A stretch of 64,000 nt of DNA from Barnesiella propionica (GTDB lineage Bacteria > Bacteroidota > Bacteroidia > Bacteroidales > Barnesiellaceae), in assembly GCF_025567045.1 (NCBI RefSeq), contig NZ_JAOQJK010000002.1:186001-250000 (forward strand). Direction: 5' to 3'. The position numbers were made by a program, and so were the translations under genes. How positions within the stretch are numbered: position 1 is the first letter of the stretch; every line of letters starts with the position of its first letter. A model generated the notes under the pieces. That model had not been told where the DNA came from. It did not search any database and saw nothing but the letters and a program-made list of their open reading frames with translations. Of this stretch, positions 50,937-60,160 are shown piece after piece.

Positions 50937-51794
50937 ATGACTATTATAAAGAAAATAAAATATAAGTATATTTGGAAACGCATATTTGTAGAACGTTTTA
51001 CCGAGCCGCTACATTTAAATTTGATCTCTTTTTTTGTTTGGTTATTTGGGAGTTATCGTTCCAAAATAGACTTCGATTTAATTATCAGACAACAACATGC
51101 TTATGGATTATTACAGGCAGCTGACAGGGCTTTAAAATTAGGATTTCGTTCCGTAACTGTGATTGAATTTGGTGTTGCATCAGGTGCTGGGATTATGAAT
51201 ATTCAACGGATAGCCTCTAATATTCAAAAAATGACAGGTGTGAAATTTGATATCTATGGATTTGATAATATAACGGGAATGCCGCCTCATAAAGATTACA
51301 GAGACCATCCCGATTTATATAAGGAAGGTGATTATAAAATGAATTACGACGTGTTGAAGAAACATTTGAACAGTAATGTCACTATAATACAAGGAAATAT
51401 TAAAAGCAATATCAAACAATTTCTTGAAAATCTTCCGCCTCAATCTCCTATCGGTTTTGTAAGTATTGATGTGGATTATTACTCATCGACTGTTGATGCA
51501 CTGACAGTTTTTGATGGCGAGGCTTCCAAGTATTTAGATATTGTATACCTATATGTTGACGATATTCATAAGGAAGAACATAATAGCTTATGTGGTGAAC
51601 TTTTAGCTATAAATGAATTTAACAAAAATCATAGTAAAATGATTATTGAAAAATATGCTTTTCTTGAAAGTCAGCGGATATTTAAACATGCAAAATGGAT
51701 TAAACACATGTATTCTCTGCATGTATTGGAGCATGAACATAGAAATCAGATTCATTTCAAGGAAATTCAGGAATTAGAAAATCCATATTTGTGA
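50937..51794 (+). CDS. SAM-dependent methyltransferase-like protein, orphan
   Basis: The 285-residue protein has a Rossmann-type core resembling TylF/class I methyltransferases: VIEFGVASGAGIMNIQRIA (SAM-binding motif I, about 78-96), FDIYGFDNITGMP (about 104-116) and IGFVSIDVDYYSSTVDAL (metal or substrate site, about 176-193). The N-terminal 50 residues include a short hydrophobic stretch (LISFFVWLFGSY). Its AT-rich DNA and isolation within a decayed region suggest horizontal transfer, perhaps from a polysaccharide or natural-product cluster. The reaction is unknown. Confidence 0.65.
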   Translation: MTIIKKIKYKYIWKRIFVERFTEPLHLNLISFFVWLFGSYRSKIDFDLIIRQQHAYGLLQAADRALKLGFRSVTVIEFGVASGAGIMNIQRIASNIQKMTGVKFDIYGFDNITGMPPHKDYRDHPDLYKEGDYKMNYDVLKKHLNSNVTIIQGNIKSNIKQFLENLPPQSPIGFVSIDVDYYSSTVDALTVFDGEASKYLDIVYLYVDDIHKEEHNSLCGELLAINEFNKNHSKMIIEKYAFLESQRIFKHAKWIKHMYSLHVLEHEHRNQIHFKEIQELENPYL

Positions 51795-51941
51795 TAGAAT
51801 TATAATTCATTTTCTGACATTTATTTTTTTATTGGGTTTCTTAATGGCTGCCATTAAGAAAAGAATGAAACTTTAATCTTACTAATCTCTTTATTTTTAG
51901 TTAAATAATCTTCTTTCTGATTCTTTGACTATGGGATCGGT
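51795..51941. other. AT-rich spacer after the methyltransferase-like gene
   Basis: No gene was recognised. A short inverted repeat (AATGGCTGCCATT around 51843) is too small to call with confidence. The rest of the gap up to the SMR gene holds the broken reading frame at 51942-52241. Confidence 0.4.
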
Positions 51942-52241
51942 TCATTGGAACTGATCAATCGCCGTGATTTTTCGATCGGAGTTATATCTGTTATATTTTT
52001 TCATTTGAAAAGGATGTAAAATCCACCTGACCTTCAATAACTGATATATTATTTTGATTTCCCAATCTGTTTTATTATCTGTCGAAGCAATAGAACTACT
52101 TCCGATTGTATGACTTTCTTTTACTTAAACTCCATTGCCCATTGAATTATTCTTTCCCGGAGAAGATAAGTTACCTGTGACAAATCCGGAATTACCTGTA
52201 ATGGTTTCCTTTGTTGCTATTCCATAAATGTATACTTTCAT
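51942..52241 (-). pseudogene. Broken small gene of unknown family
   Basis: On the minus strand an ATG (52241) opens MKVYIYGIATKETITGNSGF then VTGNLSSPGKNNSMGNGV, ends in a TAA (52127-52125), and the same frame continues for 60 further codons (VKESHTIGSSSIASTDNKTD ... SDRKITAIDQFQ) to a TGA at 51942. The composition is protein-like on both sides, so one nonsense mutation in a gene of about 100 codons is likely. No family was recognised. Confidence 0.45.
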
Positions 52242-52402
52242 CATATTACATATTTGTAAAAGATAAAATTGAATGATAAAGGAAAAAAGTGTTGTTAACG
52301 GGACAATCACGATAGGCTTATGAATGATGAGAAACACTCCATTTTTGTATATAGTATTAATTGATTATAAACGGAAAGTTATTACAAGCAAATATTTATC
52401 CG

Positions 52403-52723
52403 TTAATGAAATATCTTTAATCCTACGATACCTATAAGTATGAGTGTTGCGAATGATAATCTGAGAATACTGGCAGAATCGTGAAAGAATAATATGCCGA
52501 TGATAAATGTACCTAAAGATCCTATACCTGTCCACACGATATATGCGGTACTGATAGGAATACTTTTTTGGGCCAGATATAATCCGAACCCGCTTAATGC
52601 CATTGAAATGACAGAAAGTGTAATATACAGGTAAAAATGTTTAGGATAGGTGCTCGCAAGTTTGAAGCCTAACGGCCATCCCAGTTCAAATATTCCTGCC
52701 AGAATCAACAGTAACCATGCCAT
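52403..52723 (-). CDS. SMR family exporter, Gdx/SugE (guanidinium) subtype
   Basis: The 106-residue protein has four transmembrane helices and the essential Glu13 in GIFELGW. Residues following it (WPLGFK) and the KSIPISTAYIVWTGIGSLGT helix match the Gdx/SugE subgroup rather than EmrE-type drug pumps. Gdx proteins export guanidinium in exchange for protons as antiparallel dimers. No guanidine riboswitch was recognised in the 104 nt upstream. It is a single gene; ltaE lies upstream in the same direction. Confidence 0.85.
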   Translation of the reverse strand: MAWLLLILAGIFELGWPLGFKLASTYPKHFYLYITLSVISMALSGFGLYLAQKSIPISTAYIVWTGIGSLGTFIIGILFFHDSASILRLSFATLILIGIVGLKIFH

Positions 52724-52827
52724 AAATTATGAATAAATAATTTTGCTGTAAAGTTATACATTTCTATCTATAAAAGCAGGTTTCTTGTCCTATAATAAGG
52801 ATAACATCAGGCAACACAGAAACCGTT

Positions 52828-53865
52828 TTATTTTTCCATTATTTCTTTTACTATTTCTTCAAAGTCTTTTAAGAATAAACAGATATCTTTTTCTGTCGTA
52901 TCGAAAGAGGTTACGAACCGGGCTTCGTTGTTCTGTTCGTTCCAAATATAAAAAAAGTATTTTTGTTGTAGCTTATCTATAATCTGGCGGGGCATTGAAA
53001 CGAGGATAATATTGGCATCGGTCGGTTGTGTAAATTTTACTATTCCCGTATTTTTGAGTCCTTCTCTGAGCAATTGTGCCATTCGGTTGGCATGGATTGC
53101 ATTTTCTTTCCAAAGTCCGGTTTCCAGGTATGGGATATATTGGCAGGACAAATATCTCATTTTGGAACAAAGTTGTGCCGACTGTTTCCGGTAATATTGC
53201 AGATTATGAGATAGTTCTGGGCAAAAACTGATAACGGCTTCACCTGTCATCATCCCGTTTTTTGTTCCGCCGAAACTAAGTATATCGACTCCGCAGTCAA
53301 TCGTTAATTCTTTCATGGAAGTATTTAAAGATGCACAGGCATTCGCTAATCTGGCACCGTCCATATGCAAATACATATCGTATTTATGTAATAATTGTGA
53401 TAAGGCTTTTACTTCATCGGGGGTATATACGGTTCCCAATTCACTGCATTGTGAAATATAAACGACCTTTGGCTGGGAGTGGTGTACTTCCCCGAAATTA
53501 GTTAATTTAGGGATGATTAGCTGTGGCGTGAGTTTGCCGTCACCTGTAGGAATAGTAGCAATTTGGCAACCTGTTTGAAATACCGGAGCGCCACATTCAT
53601 CTACAACGATATGGGCCGATTCGGCTGCAATGATCGAATTAAAGCTATGAGTGCAGGCGCGTAAAGCTACCGTATTGGCTCCTGTCCCGTTAAAAACAAA
53701 ATAAGGATCGGCTTTTTCTCCGAATGTTTCTTTAATTAGGCTTATAGCTTTTTCTGTCCAGGGGTCATCTCCGTAGGCTATGGCATGGCCGGTATTGGCA
53801 TCTTTTATTGCTTTTATGACTGAAGGATGAATTCCGGAATTATTATCGCTGGCGAAACTTCTCAT
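52828..53865 (-). CDS. Low-specificity L-threonine aldolase
   Basis: The 345-residue form begins MRSFASDNNSGIHPSVIKAI and matches the beta-eliminating lyase/threonine aldolase family: FVFNGTGANTVALRACT, HIVVDECGAP, YLHMDGARLANACASL and the PLP-binding Lys in SFGGTKNGMMTGEAV. It splits L-threonine and allo-threonine into glycine and acetaldehyde. The frame stays open upstream to 54009, but that extension crosses the terminator hairpin of the neighbouring MFS gene and is not conserved, so ATG 53865 is chosen. Confidence 0.92.
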   Translation of the reverse strand: MRSFASDNNSGIHPSVIKAIKDANTGHAIAYGDDPWTEKAISLIKETFGEKADPYFVFNGTGANTVALRACTHSFNSIIAAESAHIVVDECGAPVFQTGCQIATIPTGDGKLTPQLIIPKLTNFGEVHHSQPKVVYISQCSELGTVYTPDEVKALSQLLHKYDMYLHMDGARLANACASLNTSMKELTIDCGVDILSFGGTKNGMMTGEAVISFCPELSHNLQYYRKQSAQLCSKMRYLSCQYIPYLETGLWKENAIHANRMAQLLREGLKNTGIVKFTQPTDANIILVSMPRQIIDKLQQKYFFYIWNEQNNEARFVTSFDTTEKDICLFLKDFEEIVKEIMEK

Positions 53866-53924
53866 GAGTATATTTTTTGAATGCAAAGATAGAATATACG
53901 TGTGAATATATTTCTGAAAATAAT

Positions 53925-53958
53925 AAAAAGAGATTGACTCCATTGTCAATCTCTTTTT
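53925..53958 (-). terminator. Terminator of the nfo-MFS unit
   Basis: A perfect 14-bp stem (AAAAAGAGATTGAC 53958-53945 on the minus strand, with its complement 53938-53925) and a 6-nt loop is followed by TTATTATTT, 64 nt past the MFS stop. Confidence 0.88.
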
Positions 53959-54021
53959 ACACCGAAGATAAAGGAGTATAATCTTTTTCATGTAAGATAG
54001 AATATTCACTTTTTATGATTT

Positions 54022-55341
54022 CTATCTCGGAGATTGTTCAGCGTATGTTTCTTTTATTAAACCGACGCAGGCTGCTGCGATGAGCAAAAATATTCCTGCC
54101 AGTAGCAGCATGGTTATTTGATGTCCTCCCGCCAAATTCCGTAATAAAATGCCTCCTATGGCAGCAGCTACGATTTGGGGAACACAAATCGTTCCGTTGA
54201 ATAAACCCAGATATGCTCCCATATTTTTCCCTGAGATAGAATTGGTTATTATTGTAAAAGGCATAGCCAGGATGGCAGCCCATGCAAAACCTATCAGGAT
54301 AAAAGATATAAATAAGGTGTAAGGATTATGCATGAACAAAGTTGATATGAATCCTATGCCCCCCAATAACAGACTTAACGAATAGGCTGTTTTTATAGAA
54401 CGGAAAAGTGGCAGAACGGCCGACCAGCAGATAGAACCGATTGCCTGTACGGCAAACAGGACTCCCACCCAGTTACCGGCAGCCTGATATCCTTCCGATG
54501 ATGTATCGGTCGTATTCCATACTGTATCGGCAATGGCGCCGTTTGTATAAGTCCACATATACATGAATGCGGCCCAGCTGAAGAATTGTACGAGCCCGAC
54601 GGTCCAGAATACTTTAGGTGCGTGTTTCAGCAAAGAGATAAAGTCGCTTTTTTCTTTTTTCTCGGCAGCCGTTATACCATGAAACTCATCATATTCTTTC
54701 GGGGGCATTTCTTTTACCTTTAAACTGGTAAATAATACGCAAAGCATGAGGATGGCGGCTCCGGCATAAAACGAATAAATTACCGAGTCGGGAATAATAC
54801 CCGTCGGTGCGGTATTACTGACGTGGAAGAATGTGAGTATGAACGGAAATAAATATCCTATAAGGCTTCCTGCATTACTTAAGAAACTTTGAATGGAATA
54901 GGCGAGTCCTTTCTGTTTCTCGTTTACCAGATCACCTACCAGCATTTTAAAAGGTTGCATGGCCATATTGATAGAGGTATCGAGGAACATCAGAGCTATG
55001 AGCCCGAATAGCATGGCATTGATAATGTGGGCAAAACTTCCTGCATTCGGTAAAAGGCACATAACTAATACGGCGGCCAGAGAACCGATGAACAAATAAG
55101 GGATACGCCGTCCGAAACGAGTCCAGGTACGGTCGCTTGCGTAACCTACGATTGGCTGGATGATAATTCCGGCCAGAGGAGGCAATATCCAGAAATAACT
55201 TAGGTTATGAGGGTCTGCTCCCAGTGTGGCGAATATACGGCTGATATTTGCGCTTTGAAGAGCATAAGCTATCTGTACACCAAAAAAACCGAAACTAATA
55301 TTCCATAATTTCCAGAAACTTAAATCAGGTTTTATTTTCAT
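54022..55341 (-). CDS. MFS transporter, sugar (SLC45/maltose-like) subfamily
   Basis: The 439-residue protein has twelve predicted transmembrane segments. The N-terminal half has LSFWKLWNISFGFFGVQIAYALQSANISRIF and the family motif GYASDRTWTRFGRRIPYLFIG; the C-terminal half has ILAMPFTIITNSISGKNMGAYLGLFNGT. This matches the GPH-like/SLC45 sucrose-maltose transporters common in Bacteroidales. ATG 55341 is preferred to an earlier ATG at 55392, because that extension overlaps the end of nfo and is not conserved. The sugar substrate is inferred. Confidence 0.88.
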   Translation of the reverse strand: MKIKPDLSFWKLWNISFGFFGVQIAYALQSANISRIFATLGADPHNLSYFWILPPLAGIIIQPIVGYASDRTWTRFGRRIPYLFIGSLAAVLVMCLLPNAGSFAHIINAMLFGLIALMFLDTSINMAMQPFKMLVGDLVNEKQKGLAYSIQSFLSNAGSLIGYLFPFILTFFHVSNTAPTGIIPDSVIYSFYAGAAILMLCVLFTSLKVKEMPPKEYDEFHGITAAEKKEKSDFISLLKHAPKVFWTVGLVQFFSWAAFMYMWTYTNGAIADTVWNTTDTSSEGYQAAGNWVGVLFAVQAIGSICWSAVLPLFRSIKTAYSLSLLLGGIGFISTLFMHNPYTLFISFILIGFAWAAILAMPFTIITNSISGKNMGAYLGLFNGTICVPQIVAAAIGGILLRNLAGGHQITMLLLAGIFLLIAAACVGLIKETYAEQSPR

Positions 55342-55352
55342 ATATAAGATGT

Positions 55353-56186
55353 TTATACAAAACTTTTCAGCCAGGAAATTTCCTGTTCCCATATACTTTC
55401 ATCGGGAGTTTCCAGTATAAGCGGTATGCCATCGAAACGTCCGTCTTTTATAATGCGTTCGAAAACTAAAGCTCCTATGGTTCCTTTTCCCAGACTTTCG
55501 TGGCGGTCTACACGGGAGTTCACTTCCTTTTTGGCATCGTTCAGGTGCATTCCTTTAAGAAACCGGAATCCTATAGTTTTTTCGAACTGTTTCCATACGT
55601 TATCGAAGTTATTTACCAGGTCATATCCGCCGGCAAAGGCATGGCATGTATCTATGCAAACTCCTACCCGGTCTTTGTCCTTTACCCGTGAAATAATATA
55701 GGCCAGATGTTCAAATTCGAAACCTACATTACTTCCTTGCCCCGCCGTATTTTCAATTACAGCGGTTACTCCATTAGTCTGTTCCAGGGCCATATTAATC
55801 GATTCGGCCACATTATTTAGGCACTCTTCGACACCGATAGCTTTCAGGTGACTGCCGGGATGGAAATTGAGGAGTGTAAGTCCTAATTGTTCACATCGCT
55901 GCATTTCGTCCAGAAAAGCTTCCCGGGATTTATTCAAAGCTTCGGGCTCGGGATGTCCGAGATTGATAAGATAACTATCATGAGGCAATATTTGTTCGGG
56001 AGAATAACCGTATTTTATACAGGCTTCTTTAAAAGCGTTGATACTTTTTCCGGACAGCGGGGAAGATTTCCATTGACGCTGGTTCTTTGTGAACAGGGCA
56101 AATGCCGTAGCCCCGATGGTATGTGCGTTTAACGGGGCGTTTTCCACACCGCCCGATGCACTTACATGCGCTCCTATATACTTCAT
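55353..56186 (-). CDS. nfo: Endonuclease IV
   Basis: The 277-residue TIM-barrel AP endonuclease has the Nfo signatures: [91 protein letters not shown] and ILETPDE. These include the His, Glu and Asp ligands of the three-zinc site. It cuts DNA 5' to abasic sites during base excision repair. It is followed after 11 nt by the MFS gene. Confidence 0.96.
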   Translation of the reverse strand: MKYIGAHVSASGGVENAPLNAHTIGATAFALFTKNQRQWKSSPLSGKSINAFKEACIKYGYSPEQILPHDSYLINLGHPEPEALNKSREAFLDEMQRCEQLGLTLLNFHPGSHLKAIGVEECLNNVAESINMALEQTNGVTAVIENTAGQGSNVGFEFEHLAYIISRVKDKDRVGVCIDTCHAFAGGYDLVNNFDNVWKQFEKTIGFRFLKGMHLNDAKKEVNSRVDRHESLGKGTIGALVFERIIKDGRFDGIPLILETPDESIWEQEISWLKSFV

Positions 56187-56205
56187 AGTCTATTGTTTTT
56201 ATTTG

Positions 56206-56213
56206 CAAAACTA
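56206..56213 (-). promoter_or_regulatory. -7 promoter box of nfo
   Basis: Minus-strand TAGTTTTG fits TAnnTTTG, 20 nt upstream of the nfo ATG; the -33 is weak. Confidence 0.4.
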
Positions 56214-56276
56214 AAGAAAAAAAATTCTTTGTGGTATTTTGATATGATTTATTAAACTAAGAAGTAAAAAATGATG

Positions 56277-56284
56277 TATCTTTG
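56277..56284 (+). promoter_or_regulatory. -7 promoter box of the TrmH-family gene
   Basis: TATCTTTG fits TAnnTTTG, 26 nt upstream of the ATG at 56310; the -33 is weak. Confidence 0.45.
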
Positions 56285-56309
56285 TTTACCAGATATATAG
56301 AATGAAAAT

Positions 56310-57074
56310 ATGCTGACAAAAAATACGATAAGATTCATCCAGTCGCTGGAACAGAAAAAGTGCCGCAATACTTCGGGATGCTTTTTGGCCGAAGGCAATA
56401 AGCTGATAGAAGATACTATCGGATATTTTTCTTGTTGTTTATTAATCGCTACGAAAGAATGGCTTTCTTCTCATGAGGTTCCCGGTATTTCCGGAGAGGT
56501 TATTGAAGTTTCATCGGAGGAGATGGGCCGGGCCTCTTTATTGAAATCTCCCCAGGATGTTCTGGCTGTATATCGTATTCCTCAATATAAGCTTGATTGT
56601 GACAAGTTGAAAAAACAACTTGTTCTCGCTTTGGATACTGTCCAGGATCCGGGTAATCTGGGGACAATTGTCCGGATGGCAGATTGGTATGGTATCGGCG
56701 ATATTATTTGTTCTCCCGGATGTGCCGATGTATATAATCCGAAAACCGTACAAGCTACTATGGGAGCTATTACCCGGGTAAGGGTACATTATACCGATCT
56801 AAAAGATTTTTTTGATTCCATGAAAGGCGTTCATATATATGGTACGTTTTTGGATGGGGAAAATATATATGAAAAACAACTTACAGATACAGGTATAATC
56901 ATTATGGGCAATGAAGGTAACGGAATTTCTCCTTACTTGGAACCGTATATCGGAGACCGCTTGTACTTACCTTGTTTTCCTCCCGGAGGAAAAACTTCCG
57001 AATCTCTTAATGTGGCGGTGGCTACAGCTATTACATGTGCCGAATTTCGCAGAAGGCAAACAGGAGGAAAATAA
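56310..57074 (+). CDS. TrmH/SpoU family RNA 2'-O-methyltransferase
   Basis: The 254-residue protein has an N-terminal substrate-binding domain (about 1-95) and a SPOUT methyltransferase knot with the three SpoU motifs: LALDTVQDPGNLGTIVRMADW, GIIIMGNEGNGIS and LPCFPPGGKTSESLNVAVATAI. It methylates a ribose 2'-OH in tRNA or 23S rRNA. The precise target cannot be told from the sequence. It precedes radA by 81 nt, with a short hairpin lacking a T-run between them. Confidence 0.92.
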   Translation: MLTKNTIRFIQSLEQKKCRNTSGCFLAEGNKLIEDTIGYFSCCLLIATKEWLSSHEVPGISGEVIEVSSEEMGRASLLKSPQDVLAVYRIPQYKLDCDKLKKQLVLALDTVQDPGNLGTIVRMADWYGIGDIICSPGCADVYNPKTVQATMGAITRVRVHYTDLKDFFDSMKGVHIYGTFLDGENIYEKQLTDTGIIIMGNEGNGISPYLEPYIGDRLYLPCFPPGGKTSESLNVAVATAITCAEFRRRQTGGK

Positions 57075-57123
57075 GTTTCGGGGTTAATTAGAACCCCATA
57101 CTATCTGTTTTAAAAAGATATGC

Positions 57124-57131
57124 TATATTTG
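57124..57131 (+). promoter_or_regulatory. -7 promoter box of radA
   Basis: TATATTTG fits TAnnTTTG, 25 nt before the radA ATG; the -33 element is not clear. Confidence 0.45.
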
Positions 57132-57155
57132 TATCAATAAGTTCTGGATATAATT

Positions 57156-58529
57156 ATGGCAAAAACAAAATCCGTCTATTTCTGCAATAATTGTGGAGCC
57201 GAATCTCCCAAATGGATAGGAAAGTGTCCCGTTTGTGGCGAATGGAACAGCTATGTGGAAGAAGTCGTCAGTACAAAACCAACCGGTACGGTCAAAACTG
57301 CTTATCATTCCGAGGGCGGTACTCAGGCGAGACCTTTGCATATCAATGAAATAAAAACGTCCGAAGAACCCCGTATGGATCTGGGGGATCAGGAATTAAA
57401 TAGAGTGCTGGGTGGAGGATTGGTTCCCGGATCGCTCGTGTTGATAGGAGGAGAGCCGGGGATCGGAAAATCGACTTTGGTATTGCAGACGGTACTTTCT
57501 ATAAAAGGACGTAGAACCCTGTACGTATCTGGAGAGGAAAGTGCCCGCCAGCTTAAACTCAGGGCTGAACGTATAAAACACGATTCTCCCGATTGTTATA
57601 TCGTTTGTGAAACATCCCTTGAAGATATATTCGTACATGTAAAAAATACTAAGCCGGATATTCTTATTATAGATTCTATCCAGACTATTTCCACCGGTAT
57701 ACTGGAATCTTCGCCGGGAAGTGTGTCACAGGTCAGGGAATGTTCTGCGGCCTTACTTAAATTTGCCAAAGAAACAGCCACTCCTGTTCTCATTATCGGC
57801 CACATCAATAAAGAAGGAAGTATTGCCGGACCTAAAGTATTGGAACATATTGTAGATACGGTTCTCCAGTTCGAAGGAGACCAGCATTATATGTACAGGA
57901 TACTCCGTTCTATTAAGAATCGCTTTGGCAGTACGGCCGAATTGGGAATTTATGAAATGAGGCAGAACGGATTGAGAGAAGTCAGCAATCCTTCGGAATT
58001 GTTATTGACACAGAACCATGAGGGATTAAGCGGAGTAGCCATCGCTGCCGCTATAGAGGGTGTGAGACCTTTTCTTATAGAGACTCAGGCGCTTGTAAGT
58101 ACGGCGGCTTATGGAACCCCGCAGAGATCGGCTACAGGGTTTGATTTGAGAAGGATGAATATGTTGCTGGCGGTTTTGGAAAAGCGAGTCGGTTTTAAAT
58201 TAGCCCAGAAAGATGTGTTTCTCAATATAGCAGGGGGCATCAAAGTAAATGATCCGGCCATGGATTTGGGAGTTATAAGTGCTATTCTTTCTTCTAATAT
58301 GGATATGGCTGTCGAATCCCGGATATGTATGACTGGTGAAGTGGGGCTGTCGGGAGAGATCCGTCCTGTGAACAGGATAGAGCAGCGTATTCTGGAAGCG
58401 GAAAAGCTGGGTTTCCGGCGAATTTTGTTGCCTCATAATAATTTGAAAGGTTTTGACTCGTCCAGGCTGAAAATAGAGATTATTCCGGTTCGTAAAGTAG
58501 AGGAAGCTTTCAGACAGCTTTTCGGATAA
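57156..58529 (+). CDS. radA: DNA repair protein RadA
   Basis: The 457-residue protein has an N-terminal zinc finger (Cys10, Cys13, Cys24, Cys27), a RecA-like ATPase domain with Walker A (GGEPGIGKSTL, Lys105) and the RadA motif KNRFG, and a C-terminal Lon-like domain (about 280-450, with GVRPFLIETQALVS and GGIKVNDPAMDLG). RadA drives branch migration in homologous recombination. Its complete motifs indicate a functional protein. The following FAD-dependent gene begins 18 nt downstream. Confidence 0.97.
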   Translation: MAKTKSVYFCNNCGAESPKWIGKCPVCGEWNSYVEEVVSTKPTGTVKTAYHSEGGTQARPLHINEIKTSEEPRMDLGDQELNRVLGGGLVPGSLVLIGGEPGIGKSTLVLQTVLSIKGRRTLYVSGEESARQLKLRAERIKHDSPDCYIVCETSLEDIFVHVKNTKPDILIIDSIQTISTGILESSPGSVSQVRECSAALLKFAKETATPVLIIGHINKEGSIAGPKVLEHIVDTVLQFEGDQHYMYRILRSIKNRFGSTAELGIYEMRQNGLREVSNPSELLLTQNHEGLSGVAIAAAIEGVRPFLIETQALVSTAAYGTPQRSATGFDLRRMNMLLAVLEKRVGFKLAQKDVFLNIAGGIKVNDPAMDLGVISAILSSNMDMAVESRICMTGEVGLSGEIRPVNRIEQRILEAEKLGFRRILLPHNNLKGFDSSRLKIEIIPVRKVEEAFRQLFG

Positions 58530-58547
58530 TAAATCAGGATTGAATAA

Positions 58548-60101
58548 ATGATAAAAGAAATACAACTTCGGTTATTGCCGAATCAGGCAGCTTCGGAACA
58601 GTCGATAAAACAATGTGTCGTGAGAGACTTTGCAATTGATGCCGGGGCAGTTAAAGCAGTACGGATATTAAAACGTTCTATCGACGCCCGTCAGCGGACA
58701 GTAATGGTGAATCTCACAGTCCGGGTTTATATAAATGAGTTACCGGCCGACGATGAATATGTCCGTATCCATTATGGAGATGTATCGGATAAGCCTTCGG
58801 TTCTTGTCGTAGGTGCTGGGCCCGCCGGACTTTTTGCCTCGTTGAGATTGATAGAATTAGGTTTCAGGCCGGTAATTATCGAGAGAGGTAAAAATGTAAG
58901 AGACCGCAGGAAAGATATAGCTTTGATATCCAGGGTGCATAAGGTCGATCCGGAATCCAATTATTGTTTTGGAGAAGGAGGGGCCGGAGCATATTCCGAT
59001 GGTAAATTATATACCCGCAGCAAGAAAAGAGGGTCGGTGGACCGTATATTGAATATTTTTTGTCAGCATGGCGCTTCAACTTCTATTCTGGCAGATGCTC
59101 ATCCGCATATAGGTACCGATAAGTTGCCCGGAGTTATTGAAAATATTCGTAAACAGATACTGGCTTCCGGTGGAGAGGTGCATTTTGAGACCTGTATGGA
59201 CAAGCTGATACTGGAGAATGGGAAGGTAAAGGGAATTATTACCACAAACGGCCGCGTTTTTACGGGAAAAGTTATTTTGGCTACAGGACATTCCGCCCGG
59301 GATGTTTATTATCATTTGCATGATGCAGGAATAGAGCTGGAAGCAAAAGGCATTGCAGTAGGAGTGAGACTGGAACATCCTCAGGAATTGATAGACCAGA
59401 TACAGTATCATAATCCGGAAGGAAGAGGTGAGTATTTACCGGCGGCGGAATATAGTTTTGTAACTCAGGTGGCAGGACGGGGCGTATATTCTTTTTGTAT
59501 GTGTCCCGGTGGCTTTGTCGTTCCTGCGGCAAGTGGTCCCGAACAGTTAGTCGTGAACGGAATGTCTCCTTCTACCCGTGGGTCTAAGTGGGCTAATTCG
59601 GGCATGGTGGTGGAGATGCGTCCCGAAGATTTTTCTTCATATAAAGAATATGGTGTATTGGCCGGAATGAAATTCCAAGAAGAACTGGAACGGCAAAGTT
59701 ATCTCAACGGGAATTGCCGTCAAACAGCACCTGCTCAACGTATGGACGATTTTATCCGAAAAAAGAATTCATATGATCTTCCGGTATCTTCTTATACCCC
59801 GGGGTTGGTTGCTTCACCTTTGCATTTCTGGATGCCGGAATTCATTACCAGCCGCTTGCGCGAGGGTTTTAAATATTTCGGGAAAGTTTCCCGTGGATTT
59901 CTGACGAACGAAGCTCTTATGATAGGAGTGGAAACTCGTACGTCTTCTCCTGTGCGCATATTGCGCGATAAAGAAAAACTATCTCATATTTCCGTGGAGA
60001 ATCTCTATCCGTGCGGTGAAGGAGCCGGTTATGCGGGAGGGATCGTATCGGCGGCCATTGATGGCGAAAGATGTGCCGAAGCGTTGGTGGCTCAATGGTG
60101 A
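58548..60101 (+). CDS. FAD-dependent oxidoreductase (NAD(P)/FAD-dependent protein)
   Basis: The 517-residue protein has an N-terminal region of about 80 residues with an RNA-binding-like beta/alpha pattern (LLPNQAASEQSIKQCVVRDF), then an FAD-binding Rossmann fold (VLVVGAGPAGLFASLRLIELGF, about 84-105). Further motifs are YCFGEGGAGAYSDGKLYTRS, GKVILATGHSARDVY and, near the C terminus, NLYPCGEGAGYAGGIVSAAIDG. This is the family often annotated as uncharacterised FAD-dependent dehydrogenases. Its substrate is unknown. It follows radA by 18 nt. Confidence 0.86.
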   Translation: MIKEIQLRLLPNQAASEQSIKQCVVRDFAIDAGAVKAVRILKRSIDARQRTVMVNLTVRVYINELPADDEYVRIHYGDVSDKPSVLVVGAGPAGLFASLRLIELGFRPVIIERGKNVRDRRKDIALISRVHKVDPESNYCFGEGGAGAYSDGKLYTRSKKRGSVDRILNIFCQHGASTSILADAHPHIGTDKLPGVIENIRKQILASGGEVHFETCMDKLILENGKVKGIITTNGRVFTGKVILATGHSARDVYYHLHDAGIELEAKGIAVGVRLEHPQELIDQIQYHNPEGRGEYLPAAEYSFVTQVAGRGVYSFCMCPGGFVVPAASGPEQLVVNGMSPSTRGSKWANSGMVVEMRPEDFSSYKEYGVLAGMKFQEELERQSYLNGNCRQTAPAQRMDDFIRKKNSYDLPVSSYTPGLVASPLHFWMPEFITSRLREGFKYFGKVSRGFLTNEALMIGVETRTSSPVRILRDKEKLSHISVENLYPCGEGAGYAGGIVSAAIDGERCAEALVAQW

Positions 60102-60160
60102 TATCTTACTTTTTTGCGGCAGAATTGTTATAACTCATATAATATAAAAAGGAGGAGAAC

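Noticed and set aside
51843..51860. Short palindrome near AATGGCTGCCATT as a terminator or operator
   Set aside because: Too short to separate from chance and without a T-run.
52724..52827. Possible guanidine riboswitch (a GGACAAGA sequence on the minus strand)
   Set aside because: Only a short coincidental match; the surrounding stems needed for class III are absent, and the likely transcript start lies downstream of it.
57080..57097. GGGGTT/AACCCC hairpin between the TrmH-family gene and radA, as a terminator
   Set aside because: The stem is only 6 bp and no T-run follows.
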